Part shown: piece by piece, positions 55,101-63,773 of the stretch
Layout: each line of letters opens with the position of its first letter
How positions within the stretch are numbered: the first letter of the stretch is position 1
Assembly (NCBI GenBank): GCA_010672825.2
Contig: JAAHFU020000001.1
Coordinates: 1,364,001-1,428,000, forward strand
Source: Leptolyngbya sp. SIO1E4
Lineage (GTDB): Bacteria > Cyanobacteriota > Cyanobacteriia > Phormidesmidales > Phormidesmidaceae
DNA length: 64,000 nt
Direction of reading: 5' to 3'
Position numbers and translations under genes: made by a program
Notes under the pieces: model-generated
What the model saw: only the letters and a program-made list of their open reading frames with translations
What the model was told of the DNA's origin: nothing
Databases searched by the model: none

Positions 55101-56733
55101 CTTAGCCGGGGGGCAATTCAACCTCTTTGAAGGCGGCGTGGTCGCAGCAGAAGCCATCACCAGCTTTAGCCAAAGTCAGCTCATTGCGGGTCAGATACAG
55201 TTCGTTGACGATGGCGACCAACTGCCCCCTAGCTTTAACCTCACTCTCACTGATGGAGAATTCACCACCGCACCGGTGCCCGTGACCATCACCGAGTTCA
55301 TCAATGTGAATGACCCACCCACCGCCGTCGATGATAGTGGCGAAGGATTCACCACCAGCGAAGATGCCCTGCTCACCACTCCAGATATCCTGGAAAATGA
55401 TGGCGATGACGACCCTGAAGACACCATCAGCATTAGTCAAATCGCAGGCATCGATGTCTCTCAAGGGGAGATTACAGTCCCCTCCGGTGCACTCGTCAGT
55501 GTGGCCGAGGATGGACGCTTGAACTACAACCCCAATGGGGCCTTTGATGACCTCGCCCCAGGCGAAAGTCGGCTCGATACTTTTGAATACACCCTCAGCG
55601 ATAGCGCGGGCGCAACCGATACCGCCACTGTCGAGATTGTCGTCACCGGTGTCAACGATGCTCCGACCCTGGCAGCCAACACCTTATCCCTCTTCAAAGG
55701 GCAAACCGTGGTGATTTCTGCCAACAACCTCCTGGTCAATGACCCGGATACTCCCCTCAATGAGCAAGTCTTCACCCTTTCTGAAGTCACTGGCGGGGAG
55801 TTTCAACTCAATGGTGAAGTCACCACGACCTTTAGCCAGCAAGATATTGCTCAAGGCCTCGTCAGCTTTATCCATGATGGCGGAGAAGCTCCACCCAGCT
55901 ATGAGGTCAGTGTGAGTGATGGGTTAGCCACGACTGACCCCGCAGCGGTGACCATCGACACCTTCATTCCCGTGAGCGATATCCGAGGGGTGTTTGACTA
56001 CGAGCAGTTCCTGCGCTTCCAAGTGCCCACGGCGGAGGTAGCCGTACCGACGGATGCAGTTGATGGTCTCCTGTTGGCTCAGTTCTTTGATGAATCCTTC
56101 TATCTCAATCAGAATCCAGATGTGGCCGATGCTGTCAATGCTGGGGTTTTCTCCTCGGGCTATCAGCATTTTGTTCTCTCAGGCTTAGCTGAGGGGCGGA
56201 ACCCCAGCCTGCTCTACGATGAGGCTTTTTATCTAAATAACAACCCCGACGTGGCGCAGGCAGTGGCCAGTGGCGTCTTCACCAGTGGCCTGGTTCACTT
56301 TCTGCAGGTGGGTCATGAAGAGGGGCGTGACCCCAGTGCGCTCTTTAGCCAAACGGACTATCTGATCAACAATACCGATGTCGTAACGGCAATTGAGAGT
56401 GGAACCGTTCAGAGTGGCTTCGACCATTTCATTAACTTTGGCGCTAATGAAGACCGCCTACCCCCTCTCTACTTGTACAACGAGGAGTTTTATCTCTCCT
56501 CCAATCCTGACGTCGCGGCAGCCGTGCAGACGGGCTTCTTTACCGATGGGTTTGCACATTTTGCCAGCATCGGTCAAAGCGAGGGGCGGAATCCCAGTTC
56601 TCTCTTTGACCAGGCCGACTATCTAGCCGCCAATCCTGATATTGCTGCGGCTGTCGCCGGGGGAACCTTTAGCAGTGGTTTTCAGCACTATGTCGCCTTT
56701 GGTCGCTTTGAAGAACGTCAAGTGTTTATCTAA
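52192..56733 (+). CDS. giant cadherin/CSPG-like repeat surface protein, 1513 aa
   Basis: This is the third family member and a duplicate of giant gene 2. It starts MAAPQFISNLLTIVEGQ, aligning with the neighbour's N-terminus, and continues with about nine CSPG-like domains (opening patterns LTLNEGDTV, LTLEEGGSV, LAVTEGSTV). It lacks the five VCBS-like units of gene 2, showing domain exchange between the two. A VCBS-like domain (~1030-1150) and the five-repeat YL..NPDV module (~1267-1513) close the protein, which ends FGRFEERQVFI. No signal peptide is visible; export through a type I system recognising the C-terminus is an inference. Each giant gene appears to be transcribed alone. Confidence 0.88.
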   Translation: MAAPQFISNLLTIVEGQTITLSADNLEASAEAAASDIIFTINSLQGGAFVLNDVEVTEFSQEDVFGGAVQFRHDGLNSAPAYTVTARVGEEVSEASTPMVTFTPFNDAPIFAINALAISEGETVTLTGENLQTTDEESAPEALTYEIISVASGTFQRVAGEETTPLGTGATFTQAEVNAGAIQFQHNGSEIAPSYRLRVLDSGIPEDPTPKGTTRDVITTFTPINDAPTLTVNTLTLNEGDTVVLTSDNLAATDVENNDAELLFTITAVSGGRFERLDEFGNVVDVLASPETEPIAFSQNEIFLQRVRFVNDPATDVPPAYTVQVSDLGDPPLTNTNSGEATVGFTAVNDLPVLTTLSLVIGDGQLVPLTSEILNVVDEETPPESLQYQVTGVENGRFVLLADGSTVETFTQGDINAGNVIGFEQNGVIAAPAFSLTVTDGENSVVVNSGDGITFQPVNDAPVVEVSTLTLEEGGSVVLSSADNLRAIDAETPPDGLRYTVTITNADPAKPDTFTVAGEVFAGPEVTFTQAQVDAGLVSFNHGGSDTAPNLTVTVTDTFNPDFGEPLTVPVPLEVNFTAFNDVPVVVVNRLEIGEGGTVILNANPDALNLVTTDEESPAEALTYTLDSSVNGDFQRFDPVQGVATETLVVGSTFTQADVDAGTIQFVHNGGEEAPSYSLTVTDTATTPDGQPNSVMTIVEIPEGGFTNVNDDPVLSVNTLAVTEGSTVTLGVENLAATDVDSADSRLAFEISEVVGGTFFLNGQPLGAGETFAISAISFGQLTFTDDGDEVSPSYSVTVRDPEGGASPAVAAEIVFTNVNDAPVLVTNSFTISEGQLLTLEAVNLAATDDETPATALTYSVSNVVGGGFFDFNATPVESFTQAQINNGEILFQHDGGEAAPSFDITVSDGEASTDPTPGVIEFISVNDAPTLETVQLSVTEGAAQTLSVDNFVGSDPDTEAANLTFEVSDLAGGQFNLFEGGVVAAEAITSFSQSQLIAGQIQFVDDGDQLPPSFNLTLTDGEFTTAPVPVTITEFINVNDPPTAVDDSGEGFTTSEDALLTTPDILENDGDDDPEDTISISQIAGIDVSQGEITVPSGALVSVAEDGRLNYNPNGAFDDLAPGESRLDTFEYTLSDSAGATDTATVEIVVTGVNDAPTLAANTLSLFKGQTVVISANNLLVNDPDTPLNEQVFTLSEVTGGEFQLNGEVTTTFSQQDIAQGLVSFIHDGGEAPPSYEVSVSDGLATTDPAAVTIDTFIPVSDIRGVFDYEQFLRFQVPTAEVAVPTDAVDGLLLAQFFDESFYLNQNPDVADAVNAGVFSSGYQHFVLSGLAEGRNPSLLYDEAFYLNNNPDVAQAVASGVFTSGLVHFLQVGHEEGRDPSALFSQTDYLINNTDVVTAIESGTVQSGFDHFINFGANEDRLPPLYLYNEEFYLSSNPDVAAAVQTGFFTDGFAHFASIGQSEGRNPSSLFDQADYLAANPDIAAAVAGGTFSSGFQHYVAFGRFEERQVFI
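54913..56714 (+). repeat. 3' segment nearly identical between giant genes 3 and 2
   Basis: This is the counterpart of 49229-51030. The identity spans three or four stalk domains plus the whole C-terminal module and fades only in the last few codons, where this copy ends RQVFI and the other RAVF. Confidence 0.9.
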
Positions 56734-56908
56734 AGAGTTAGATAAGCTAAATTAAGCGGATCTGACGGATAGATACTCCGGAGATTGACATTTCGGAGGC
56801 TGAAATACTGACATCAACCGTTCCTGAGGGATAGACTCGGGGACGGTTCAACTTTATCGGTCAAGACTCGTAGCTGTATAAAATTCTGTTGTGGAGCTTA
56901 TTTACAGT

Positions 56909-58045
56909 ATGCCGACAGAGTTTCTCAATCAGACTATTTTGGGCAATACGATCGCGGACTATACCCTGGCGATCGCCATCCTATTGGGAGGGATGCTGCT
57001 CACCAATCTAATTCGGATGGTGGTTATCGCTCGTCTCAAGCATTGGGCGCAGCACAGCACCACAGATTTAGACGATCGCTTATTGAGCCTGGTAGAGCAG
57101 CCCATCACCTACTTACTCTATGTGGGCAGCTTTTTCGTCAGCGTGGGTAATCTGGCGCTGCATCCCATTTTGCAAGATTCCATTACTGTTCTATGCATCA
57201 TCCTGGCGACGGTTTTGGTGGTGCAGCTGACCGGCTCCCTGGTGGAATATGGCGTGCGGGTTTACTGGGTGACGCGCCGGGGCGACGCGACCTTCGAAAA
57301 CAGTCTGAGTGCGCTGATTCCTGCCATCAAAGTGGTGGTGTGGGCGGTTGGGCTAGTTTTCTTGCTCGACAACTTAGGGTTCGATATCTCTGCCGTCATC
57401 GCCAGCCTGGGGATTGGCGGGGTCGCGATTGCCTTGGCCTCTCAGGGCGTCTTGGCAGACCTGTTTAGTTATTTTTCAATTCTGTTTGATCGTCCCTTTG
57501 AAATTGGCGATTTCTTGATTGTGGGTGACCTCGTAGGCACGGTCGAACATATCGGCATCAAAACCACACGCTTGCGTAGCATCGGTGGTGAAGAGTTGGT
57601 GGCCGCCAATACTGATCTGACCAACTCTCGTATTCAAAACTTTCGGCGCATGCGGCGGCGACGTATCGTGTTTACCCTTGGGGTCACCTACGAAACAACC
57701 CAGGCGCAAATGGAAGCTATCCCCGGTTTGATTCAAACAGTAATTGATGCAACGGAAGGGGTCACCTTTGATCGCGCCCACTTTTTGGCCTTTGGTGATT
57801 TCAGCCTCAATTATGAGGTGGTTTACTACGTAGAAACTGGCGATTATGCGGCCTATATGGATGCTCAGCAGCAGATGAATTGGGGCATTAAGGCAGCGTT
57901 TGAGACACACCATATTCAGTTTGCATACCCCACCCAGCTGCTGCATCTCACGAATGCCGAGGGCGGGCCTGTAATCGGCAACGGCCGCGATCGCAGCCAA
58001 CCACCAGTGACGACCAGCCCACCCGCCGCTGAAAGCTCTGACTAA
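56909..58045 (+). CDS. MscS-family mechanosensitive ion channel
   Basis: This ~378-residue inner-membrane channel probably releases ions or small solutes on hypo-osmotic shock. Several transmembrane segments occupy the first ~170 residues. The pore-lining helix and the start of the MscS beta domain are clear: IASLGIGGVAIALASQGVLADLFSYFSILFDRPFEIGDFL, then VGDLVGTVEHIGIKTTRLRS, which is the family signature. The C-terminal alpha/beta domain ends in a short polar tail. ATG at 56909, with GGAG 12 nt upstream, is preferred over a GTG at 56891 that lacks a ribosome-binding site. It follows giant gene 3 by ~175 bp on the same strand, but a shared transcript is not indicated. Confidence 0.92.
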   Translation: MPTEFLNQTILGNTIADYTLAIAILLGGMLLTNLIRMVVIARLKHWAQHSTTDLDDRLLSLVEQPITYLLYVGSFFVSVGNLALHPILQDSITVLCIILATVLVVQLTGSLVEYGVRVYWVTRRGDATFENSLSALIPAIKVVVWAVGLVFLLDNLGFDISAVIASLGIGGVAIALASQGVLADLFSYFSILFDRPFEIGDFLIVGDLVGTVEHIGIKTTRLRSIGGEELVAANTDLTNSRIQNFRRMRRRRIVFTLGVTYETTQAQMEAIPGLIQTVIDATEGVTFDRAHFLAFGDFSLNYEVVYYVETGDYAAYMDAQQQMNWGIKAAFETHHIQFAYPTQLLHLTNAEGGPVIGNGRDRSQPPVTTSPPAAESSD

Positions 58046-58054
58046 ACATCTGAC

Positions 58055-58150
58055 TACAGCGATATGCAGGCTAATCAAGCACACCCTAGACCCTAAACCC
58101 TAGACCCTATCCTGACCCAGATGTACTGGACTCAACTGAACAAGGCTATA
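58055..58150 (+). repeat. 96-bp intergenic repeat, copy 6
   Basis: This copy occupies nearly the whole gap between the convergent MscS gene (stop at 58045) and the diguanylate cyclase gene (stop at 58153). It starts TACAGCGATATGCAGG, a variant left end, and ends CTGAACAAGGCTATA. It lies 41 kb from the nearest other copy. Confidence 0.9.
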
Positions 58151-58152
58151 AG

Positions 58153-61100
58153 CTATTGAGCAACAATCACCTGATTGCGTCCGGCAGCTTTCGCCTGATA
58201 GAGGGCCGCATCTGCAGCTTGTACCAGGGTCGAGCCCGCGACGCCATGTTCTGGGAAACAGGCGACGCCAAAGGATGCCGTCAGGGCATCGAGGGTTTTG
58301 CCATTGTGATGAACTTTGAGTTTGCTAATCGCGTCTCGCAGCACTTCGGCTTTGGCCTGGTTTTCTGCCAGGGAAGATTCGGGGAGCACCAGCACAATCT
58401 CTTCGCCGCCATAACGACAGGCAATATCTGACTCTCGCACCTTTTCTCTCAGGAGCTTGCCCACGGCTTGCAGCACATGGTCGCCCGCGTCATGGCCATG
58501 GGTATCGTTAAAGTACTTAAAGTGATCGAGATCGATCATGATGATTCCAATGGTGTGTCGATGGCGCTGGGCGCGCGAAATTTCTTGCTGCAGGGATTCT
58601 TCCAAATAACGACGGTTAAACAAGCCGGTGAGCGGGTCCCGAATGCTTTGGTGTTGCAGCGTTTCCCGTAGGTTCAGATTCGCGATCGCCAGGGCGACCT
58701 GCTCAGCCACCGTTCGCGCTAGCTGCTGCTTCGCGGCCGATAAAGCCCCGGCTGTTGCCCCATTGAGATAGAACAAGCCCAAAGTTTCTCCCTGCGCAAT
58801 CATGGGAATACAGAGCGTATCTGAGATCTCAGCCTGAGCAGAAATGTGATTACAGCGCAGCCCGAGCCGGTCTTGCCCCGCCCAGTGAGGTCGCCCGCGA
58901 CGCAAGGCCCAGCAATCATGGGGATAAAAATCAGTTTGAGAATGTAGGTGCGTGCCCCAAGACGCCACATTTTCAATGCGATTGCGAGAGGCATTGGTGA
59001 TAAAAATGCCGCCAGAACAGCCCGGAAATAGGGGTTCTACCAAGCTAGTCATAACCGCACAGGCTTCTTCAATCGTCAAACAAGCTTGCAGAAAATCACT
59101 CGTTTCACTCAACAGCAGCATTTCGGTATTGCGCTGTTTCAGGGCCCCAATACGCTCTTCTAGTTGTTGATTTGCCCGCTGCAGGGCCTGCTCTGACTGC
59201 TTGATAGCATCAATATTGCGGAAGGTCACGGCAAAGCCATCCTCAAGCTTGACCGCAAAAATTTCAAACCAGCTATCAATCGCATCATGGGTATAGTACA
59301 CCTGATGCTGCATCGGTTCCCCAGATTCAACCACTTGAACATAGAGATCAAACAGCCCCTCGACCCGGTTTCCTGGCAGTTCTTGTAATAAATGATGACC
59401 GATCAGGTGTTGGGCACTCCGCCCCACCAACTCGCAAGCGGTTGGATTACTTAAAAGCCACTCAAAATCCACAATGGTGCCGACTTCATCGCGCACAGAT
59501 CGAAACGCCATAATGCCGTCGAGGGAACTATCCAAAATACTGCTTAACTGCATATCTGAATCTTTCAGGGCAGCTTGTATGGTCACCATGGGGGTGATAT
59601 CTAAATGGCTACCCACCATGCGAACAACCGTCCCCTGCTCATTTTTAAGATGAATGGCCCGGCAGAAAACATGAACGGTAGACCCATTTTTGTGGCGAAA
59701 TCGCTGAGTAATTGAAAAGTGATCGACCTTCCCCCGGTTATAGTCTTCAATACGCTTTAGCGTGGTTGCACGATCATCTTCAAGAATGAGTGACTCCCAG
59801 ATTTTAAAGGTATTGCCAAGTTCGTGGTTAGCATAGCCAAGAATCTCTTTGAAGCGAGGCGAAAAGTAAATGTCTCCTGTGATCAAATTCCAATCCCAAA
59901 AGCCTTCGGACGTGGCTTGAATAAATAATTCAAGCTGTTCCTTCGTGGCTTTCAGATCCGTTTCGGCCTGTTTTTGACGGGTGATATCTCGCACCATCAC
60001 CAGGACATCATGATCTAACAAAGGAACAATTCGCGCTTCTTCATAATGAATTTTTCCTTGCACTAAGAACTGATATTCTTGTCGTTGAACTTCCCCTGTA
60101 TCCAATGCCAGCTTAGCGAGCTGAATGCGCTCTTGAGCAATGTCTGCAGGCATCATTTCAGCAATGGAAATACCTTTGATTTGATCTGCAATTTTTTCTG
60201 AATAGAAATTGTGAATTGCCCCTTTATTAATCACTTCTTTCTGTACGCCATCCTGATGCATGCGCACTAAAAAATCGGGCATGGCTTCAATCAAGGCTCG
60301 ATTCGTCGCTTCGCTTTGTCGCAGAGTCTCTTCTGCTTGCTTGCGATCGCTAATATCTCGGGCAATCGTAGAGGCACCCATGATTTGCCCATTGCTATCC
60401 CGCAGCGGCGACAGGGTCACCGCCACATCAACCCGTTTTCCTACTTTGCTGAGCCGTTGGGTCTCATAGGTATCAATGAGTTGCCCTTGATAAATGCACT
60501 GTAAAACCTGATTAGCGTTGGCTCTTTGTTCGGGTGGAATCAGGGTTGAAATGTGAGTGCCAATTGCTTCTTGAGCTGAATACCCTAATAAATGATTGGC
60601 GGCATGGTTCCAACTGATGATCGTGCCATCCAGGGTGTTGCTAATAATGGCGTCGCGAGAAGATTCGACAATGGCTGCAAATTGATAGAATTGGTGAGTG
60701 CTCCGGCGTAAGATGTCTTGCTGTTGACTCACTTCTGCGCGCCGTTTTTTGCCTTCTTCCAGCAGATTTACATGTGCTTGTTCTAACTGCGCTGTCAGGC
60801 TGGCCAGGTCTGCTTTGGTTGCTTGAAGTTCTTCACTCAGAGCTGCCTGCTGCACCGCAATGCCCATTTGCACTGAAATCCGCTGTAATCCCTCCACCTC
60901 TTCAGGTTGCCATTGGCGAGGTTGGCCGCAGTGGGCAATCAGTAACCCCCAGAGAGTCTCCCCAGAGAGGATGGGAACCACGAGATTTGCTTTCACCTTC
61001 ACCCTGGCAAGAAATTCAGCGTGGCAGGGCGTGAGATCAGCGGTGGCAATATCTTCAATGGCTGCAAACCAGCCCTCGCGATAATGGTCAACGCGGTTTG

Positions 61101-61416
61101 ACTTAAACCAAGAGTCATGGACAACATGATTCAGCAATGACCATTGCAGGTCAGCTACGGACTCTATAACAACCTTGCCGCTCCAGTCTGGTTCAAACTG
61201 ATAGAGCAGGGTGCGATCGCAGTCCAACAGCTGACGCACGTCTGCTGCCATCATTTGCTGAATTTCCTTCAGGTCAATTGACTGCCGAATGTGTAAAGAA
61301 ATCTTAGAAACTACTCGATCCCATTGAAGATGTCTTTGATAAACGCTGTCTTTTTTTCCGTTACCAAGACTGTAGATTTCTGTGCAACTCCCGTTGCGAC
61401 CATTACTCACATTCAT
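58153..61416 (-). CDS. multi-sensor diguanylate cyclase with cyanobacteriochrome-type GAF
   Basis: This ~1087-residue cytoplasmic protein should make c-di-GMP under sensory control. The first GAF domain (~35-195) ends with LTPCHAEFLARVKVKANLVVPIL, the cyanobacteriochrome Cys-His motif (Cys131-His132 from the ATG at 61416), so it may bind a bilin. The DxCF second-cysteine motif reads DSWF, pointing to a single-Cys type. A coiled coil is followed by four PAS/PAC units (~250-760; for example AIVESSRDAIISNTLDGTI and ATSEGFWDWNLITGDIYFS), a second GAF (~790-960) and a GGDEF domain (DPLTGLFNRRYLEE, DLDHFKYFND, RYGGEEI). The I-site RESD is present. The signature is GGEEI rather than GGEEF, a variant likely still active. 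A TTG at 61428 is an alternative start. Confidence 0.9.
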   Translation of the reverse strand: MNVSNGRNGSCTEIYSLGNGKKDSVYQRHLQWDRVVSKISLHIRQSIDLKEIQQMMAADVRQLLDCDRTLLYQFEPDWSGKVVIESVADLQWSLLNHVVHDSWFKSNRVDHYREGWFAAIEDIATADLTPCHAEFLARVKVKANLVVPILSGETLWGLLIAHCGQPRQWQPEEVEGLQRISVQMGIAVQQAALSEELQATKADLASLTAQLEQAHVNLLEEGKKRRAEVSQQQDILRRSTHQFYQFAAIVESSRDAIISNTLDGTIISWNHAANHLLGYSAQEAIGTHISTLIPPEQRANANQVLQCIYQGQLIDTYETQRLSKVGKRVDVAVTLSPLRDSNGQIMGASTIARDISDRKQAEETLRQSEATNRALIEAMPDFLVRMHQDGVQKEVINKGAIHNFYSEKIADQIKGISIAEMMPADIAQERIQLAKLALDTGEVQRQEYQFLVQGKIHYEEARIVPLLDHDVLVMVRDITRQKQAETDLKATKEQLELFIQATSEGFWDWNLITGDIYFSPRFKEILGYANHELGNTFKIWESLILEDDRATTLKRIEDYNRGKVDHFSITQRFRHKNGSTVHVFCRAIHLKNEQGTVVRMVGSHLDITPMVTIQAALKDSDMQLSSILDSSLDGIMAFRSVRDEVGTIVDFEWLLSNPTACELVGRSAQHLIGHHLLQELPGNRVEGLFDLYVQVVESGEPMQHQVYYTHDAIDSWFEIFAVKLEDGFAVTFRNIDAIKQSEQALQRANQQLEERIGALKQRNTEMLLLSETSDFLQACLTIEEACAVMTSLVEPLFPGCSGGIFITNASRNRIENVASWGTHLHSQTDFYPHDCWALRRGRPHWAGQDRLGLRCNHISAQAEISDTLCIPMIAQGETLGLFYLNGATAGALSAAKQQLARTVAEQVALAIANLNLRETLQHQSIRDPLTGLFNRRYLEESLQQEISRAQRHRHTIGIIMIDLDHFKYFNDTHGHDAGDHVLQAVGKLLREKVRESDIACRYGGEEIVLVLPESSLAENQAKAEVLRDAISKLKVHHNGKTLDALTASFGVACFPEHGVAGSTLVQAADAALYQAKAAGRNQVIVAQ

Positions 61417-61895
61417 GCTTGATGCCAATTTTCAGAACTTTGGGTGCAGGCAGTCACAAATAATCTGATACCCACACAACAGACGTCTAAGCTTTTAGCC
61501 TAGAAAGTTCTGGATGGAGAATGGGGATCAATCACACCTAATGCAATGGCAAGTAATGCAAGCATAAATACTGTAATCTTTAGCAACACAAGCTTGAAAA
61601 GCCCGGTCTGCAATAAAAATATGTTTAGGAGGAAAAATCTTTGTCTTTGTCGTTTTACACAGTCCGTATTTAAGCGTTTTGATGTTACCTCGCGGCGAAG
61701 ATTTAGAGAAATATACTGACAAAAGAGCGCTGCACTGTCTGTCGGATTGTCTGTCGGCGAACATTCAATTTTCTGAGAGACCCGGTTTATAGAGGAATAA
61801 CTTTGCTCTTTCTTGATCTGCAGCTTTGAGGCACGGTCTGCAAATATCTTAGAAGACTGTATGAATCATTAACCCGTAGACTGGGTGATGACGCA
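61417..61895. other. Intergenic region between divergent genes
   Basis: This 479-bp gap separates the cyclase gene and the amidase gene, which are divergent. A 78-codon reverse frame (61528-61764) is cysteine-rich and unrecognised, without a clear ribosome-binding site, and is not called. No repeat or RNA gene was seen. Confidence 0.4.
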
Positions 61896-63773
61896 ATGGA
61901 CAGATGTGGGACGATGGCTCAAGGACAGTTGCTAGGTCTCATGGTGAGCATAGTGGGGAGCTTTGCAGTGACAAGCCCTGCGCTGGCTGACGCTCGCTTG
62001 TTTCTAGCCTATCCGCCGGAGACGCACCAAACTACGGCCGATCGCATTTTTCTGATTGGCACGGCTGACCCCGATCTCCCTGTGCTGGTCAATGGTGAGC
62101 CCATCACCGAGCGGAGTGAGGCTGGGCACTTCGCCCCCAGTTTGCCCCTCGCGTTGGGAGAAAATGTCTTGACCCTGACCCAGGGAGAAGAGAGCCTAAC
62201 TGTTCGGGTAACCCGAGTCTCTGCCACACCAACGGTGCCCCCAGACCTTGGATTTCTGGAAGATTCCTTGACGCCGCAAGTGGATATAGCCAGACAGGCT
62301 GGAGAGCTGGTGTGCTTTAGTGCGATCGCGGCCCCAAATGCTGAAATTTCTGTCACCTGGGGCGGTGCAGAAATCCCCCTGGCTCCGGTTGCCAATGCGG
62401 TCACCCTGCCTCCCAATTCCGCGGTCCTGACGGCCCAAAACGAGCCTTTGCCGCTGGTTGCCACCCCCTACGAAGGCTGTACCGTTGTGCCTGCTACTGG
62501 ACAGCTGGGTCAACCCAGGTATGCCATTATTCTGGATTTCGATAATCAAACTCAGTCCTCGGCTGACGCCTCTGAATCCGCGCCTCGTTTGCTGGAGGCT
62601 GTGACCACTGAAAATCAGATCGTCGCCATTATCCCTCCGGGTTCCATTGAACGGCTACCTGCCACCTCGTTTCAGGTAGCAGAGGTGACGGTAGCATCTG
62701 GGGTGGCTCGCACCGGCCCCAGTACAGACTATTCTCGCCTGACCCCTCTGCCCCAAGGCACTCGCGCCAGGGTGACCGGAACCGAAGGTGATTGGCTGCG
62801 GCTGGATTACGGTGGTTGGATTCGGGCTTCAGAAACCCAAGTGGTCTCAGCTGCCGCCCCCCCTCAGTCTCTGATTCGGAGCGTGACGTCCCAGCAGATA
62901 CCCGGCTGGACTGAAGTCCGCTTTCCCCTACAGGTAGCGGTGCCCGTCAGCATTGACCAAACGGCTGATACCTTGACCCTGACCCTCCACAACACGACCC
63001 CCCAAACCGACACCATTTACCTCGATACCGACCCTGTGATTGAACGCCTTGATTGGGCCCCAGTCTTACCCGATAAAGCCCAGTATCGCTTTCAGCTCAA
63101 GGCAGATCAGCAGTGGGGCTACAAACTGCGCTACGACGGCACCACCCTGGTGCTCTCTCTACGGCACCCCCCTCAGCTGCAATCTGAGGGTCAGCCACTG
63201 GCAGGCACGACTCTTTTGATCGACCCAGGCCACGGCAGCGAAAACGATTTGGGCGCGCGCGGCCCCAATGGCTATCCCGAAAAAGACGTCAATTTGGTGG
63301 TGTCTAAACTGTTGCGAGATGCCCTCGAAGCTCGGGGCGCAGCTGTGGTCATGACTCGTGAGGGCGATGATGATCTGTTTCCCCGCGATCGCGTCGACAT
63401 CATCAACCAAGTAGAACCGACCCTGGCCATCAGCGTTCACTACAATGCCCTGCCCGATGCGGGAGATGCCTTGAACACAGCCGGTATCGGCACCTTTTGG
63501 TACAACGCCCAGGCTCACTCTCTAGCCCAGTTTTTGCACGATTATTTGGTGGATGGCCTTGATCGCCCCTCCTACGGGGTTTATTGGAATAACCTGGCCC
63601 TGACACGCCCAACGGTAACACCAGCTGTGCTGCTGGAGTTGGGCTTTATGATCAACCCTTACGAGTTTGAATGGATTACCGACCCCGATGCCCAGCAAGC
63701 CTTGGCTGAGACGCTGGCAGATGCGATCGCGGCTTGGATGCAGCAGGCAACAGCAGATGAGGTAATCAATTGA
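61896..63773 (+). CDS. periplasmic N-acetylmuramoyl-L-alanine amidase (AmiC-like)
   Basis: This 625-residue exported enzyme cleaves the bond between N-acetylmuramic acid and the stem peptide, as in septum splitting or remodelling. A signal peptide ends near SPALA at residues ~30-32. A non-catalytic region follows, with an Ig-like N-terminal part, then a bacterial SH3-like domain (EVTVASGVARTGPSTDYSRL through GDWLRLDYGGWIR, ~265-315) and a beta-rich AMIN-like domain (~330-425). The C-terminal Amidase_3 domain has zinc ligands in LLIDPGHGSEND, the Glu in YPEKDVNLVVS, SVHYNALP and the catalytic Glu in LLELGFMINP. In filamentous cyanobacteria AmiC-type enzymes also drill septal nanopores. An ATG at 61914 is an alternative start. 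Confidence 0.9.
   Translation: MDRCGTMAQGQLLGLMVSIVGSFAVTSPALADARLFLAYPPETHQTTADRIFLIGTADPDLPVLVNGEPITERSEAGHFAPSLPLALGENVLTLTQGEESLTVRVTRVSATPTVPPDLGFLEDSLTPQVDIARQAGELVCFSAIAAPNAEISVTWGGAEIPLAPVANAVTLPPNSAVLTAQNEPLPLVATPYEGCTVVPATGQLGQPRYAIILDFDNQTQSSADASESAPRLLEAVTTENQIVAIIPPGSIERLPATSFQVAEVTVASGVARTGPSTDYSRLTPLPQGTRARVTGTEGDWLRLDYGGWIRASETQVVSAAAPPQSLIRSVTSQQIPGWTEVRFPLQVAVPVSIDQTADTLTLTLHNTTPQTDTIYLDTDPVIERLDWAPVLPDKAQYRFQLKADQQWGYKLRYDGTTLVLSLRHPPQLQSEGQPLAGTTLLIDPGHGSENDLGARGPNGYPEKDVNLVVSKLLRDALEARGAAVVMTREGDDDLFPRDRVDIINQVEPTLAISVHYNALPDAGDALNTAGIGTFWYNAQAHSLAQFLHDYLVDGLDRPSYGVYWNNLALTRPTVTPAVLLELGFMINPYEFEWITDPDAQQALAETLADAIAAWMQQATADEVIN

Noticed and set aside
36264-56427. Many reverse-strand and out-of-frame open frames of 60-160 codons opposite the giant genes
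   Set aside because: They repeat with the same 1344-, 564- and 5684-bp periods as the host repeats, have no ribosome-binding sites or known domains, and are explained by codon bias of the real genes.
61528-61764. 78-codon cysteine-rich reverse frame in the cyclase/amidase gap
   Set aside because: No ribosome-binding site, domain or conserved motif pattern could be seen.
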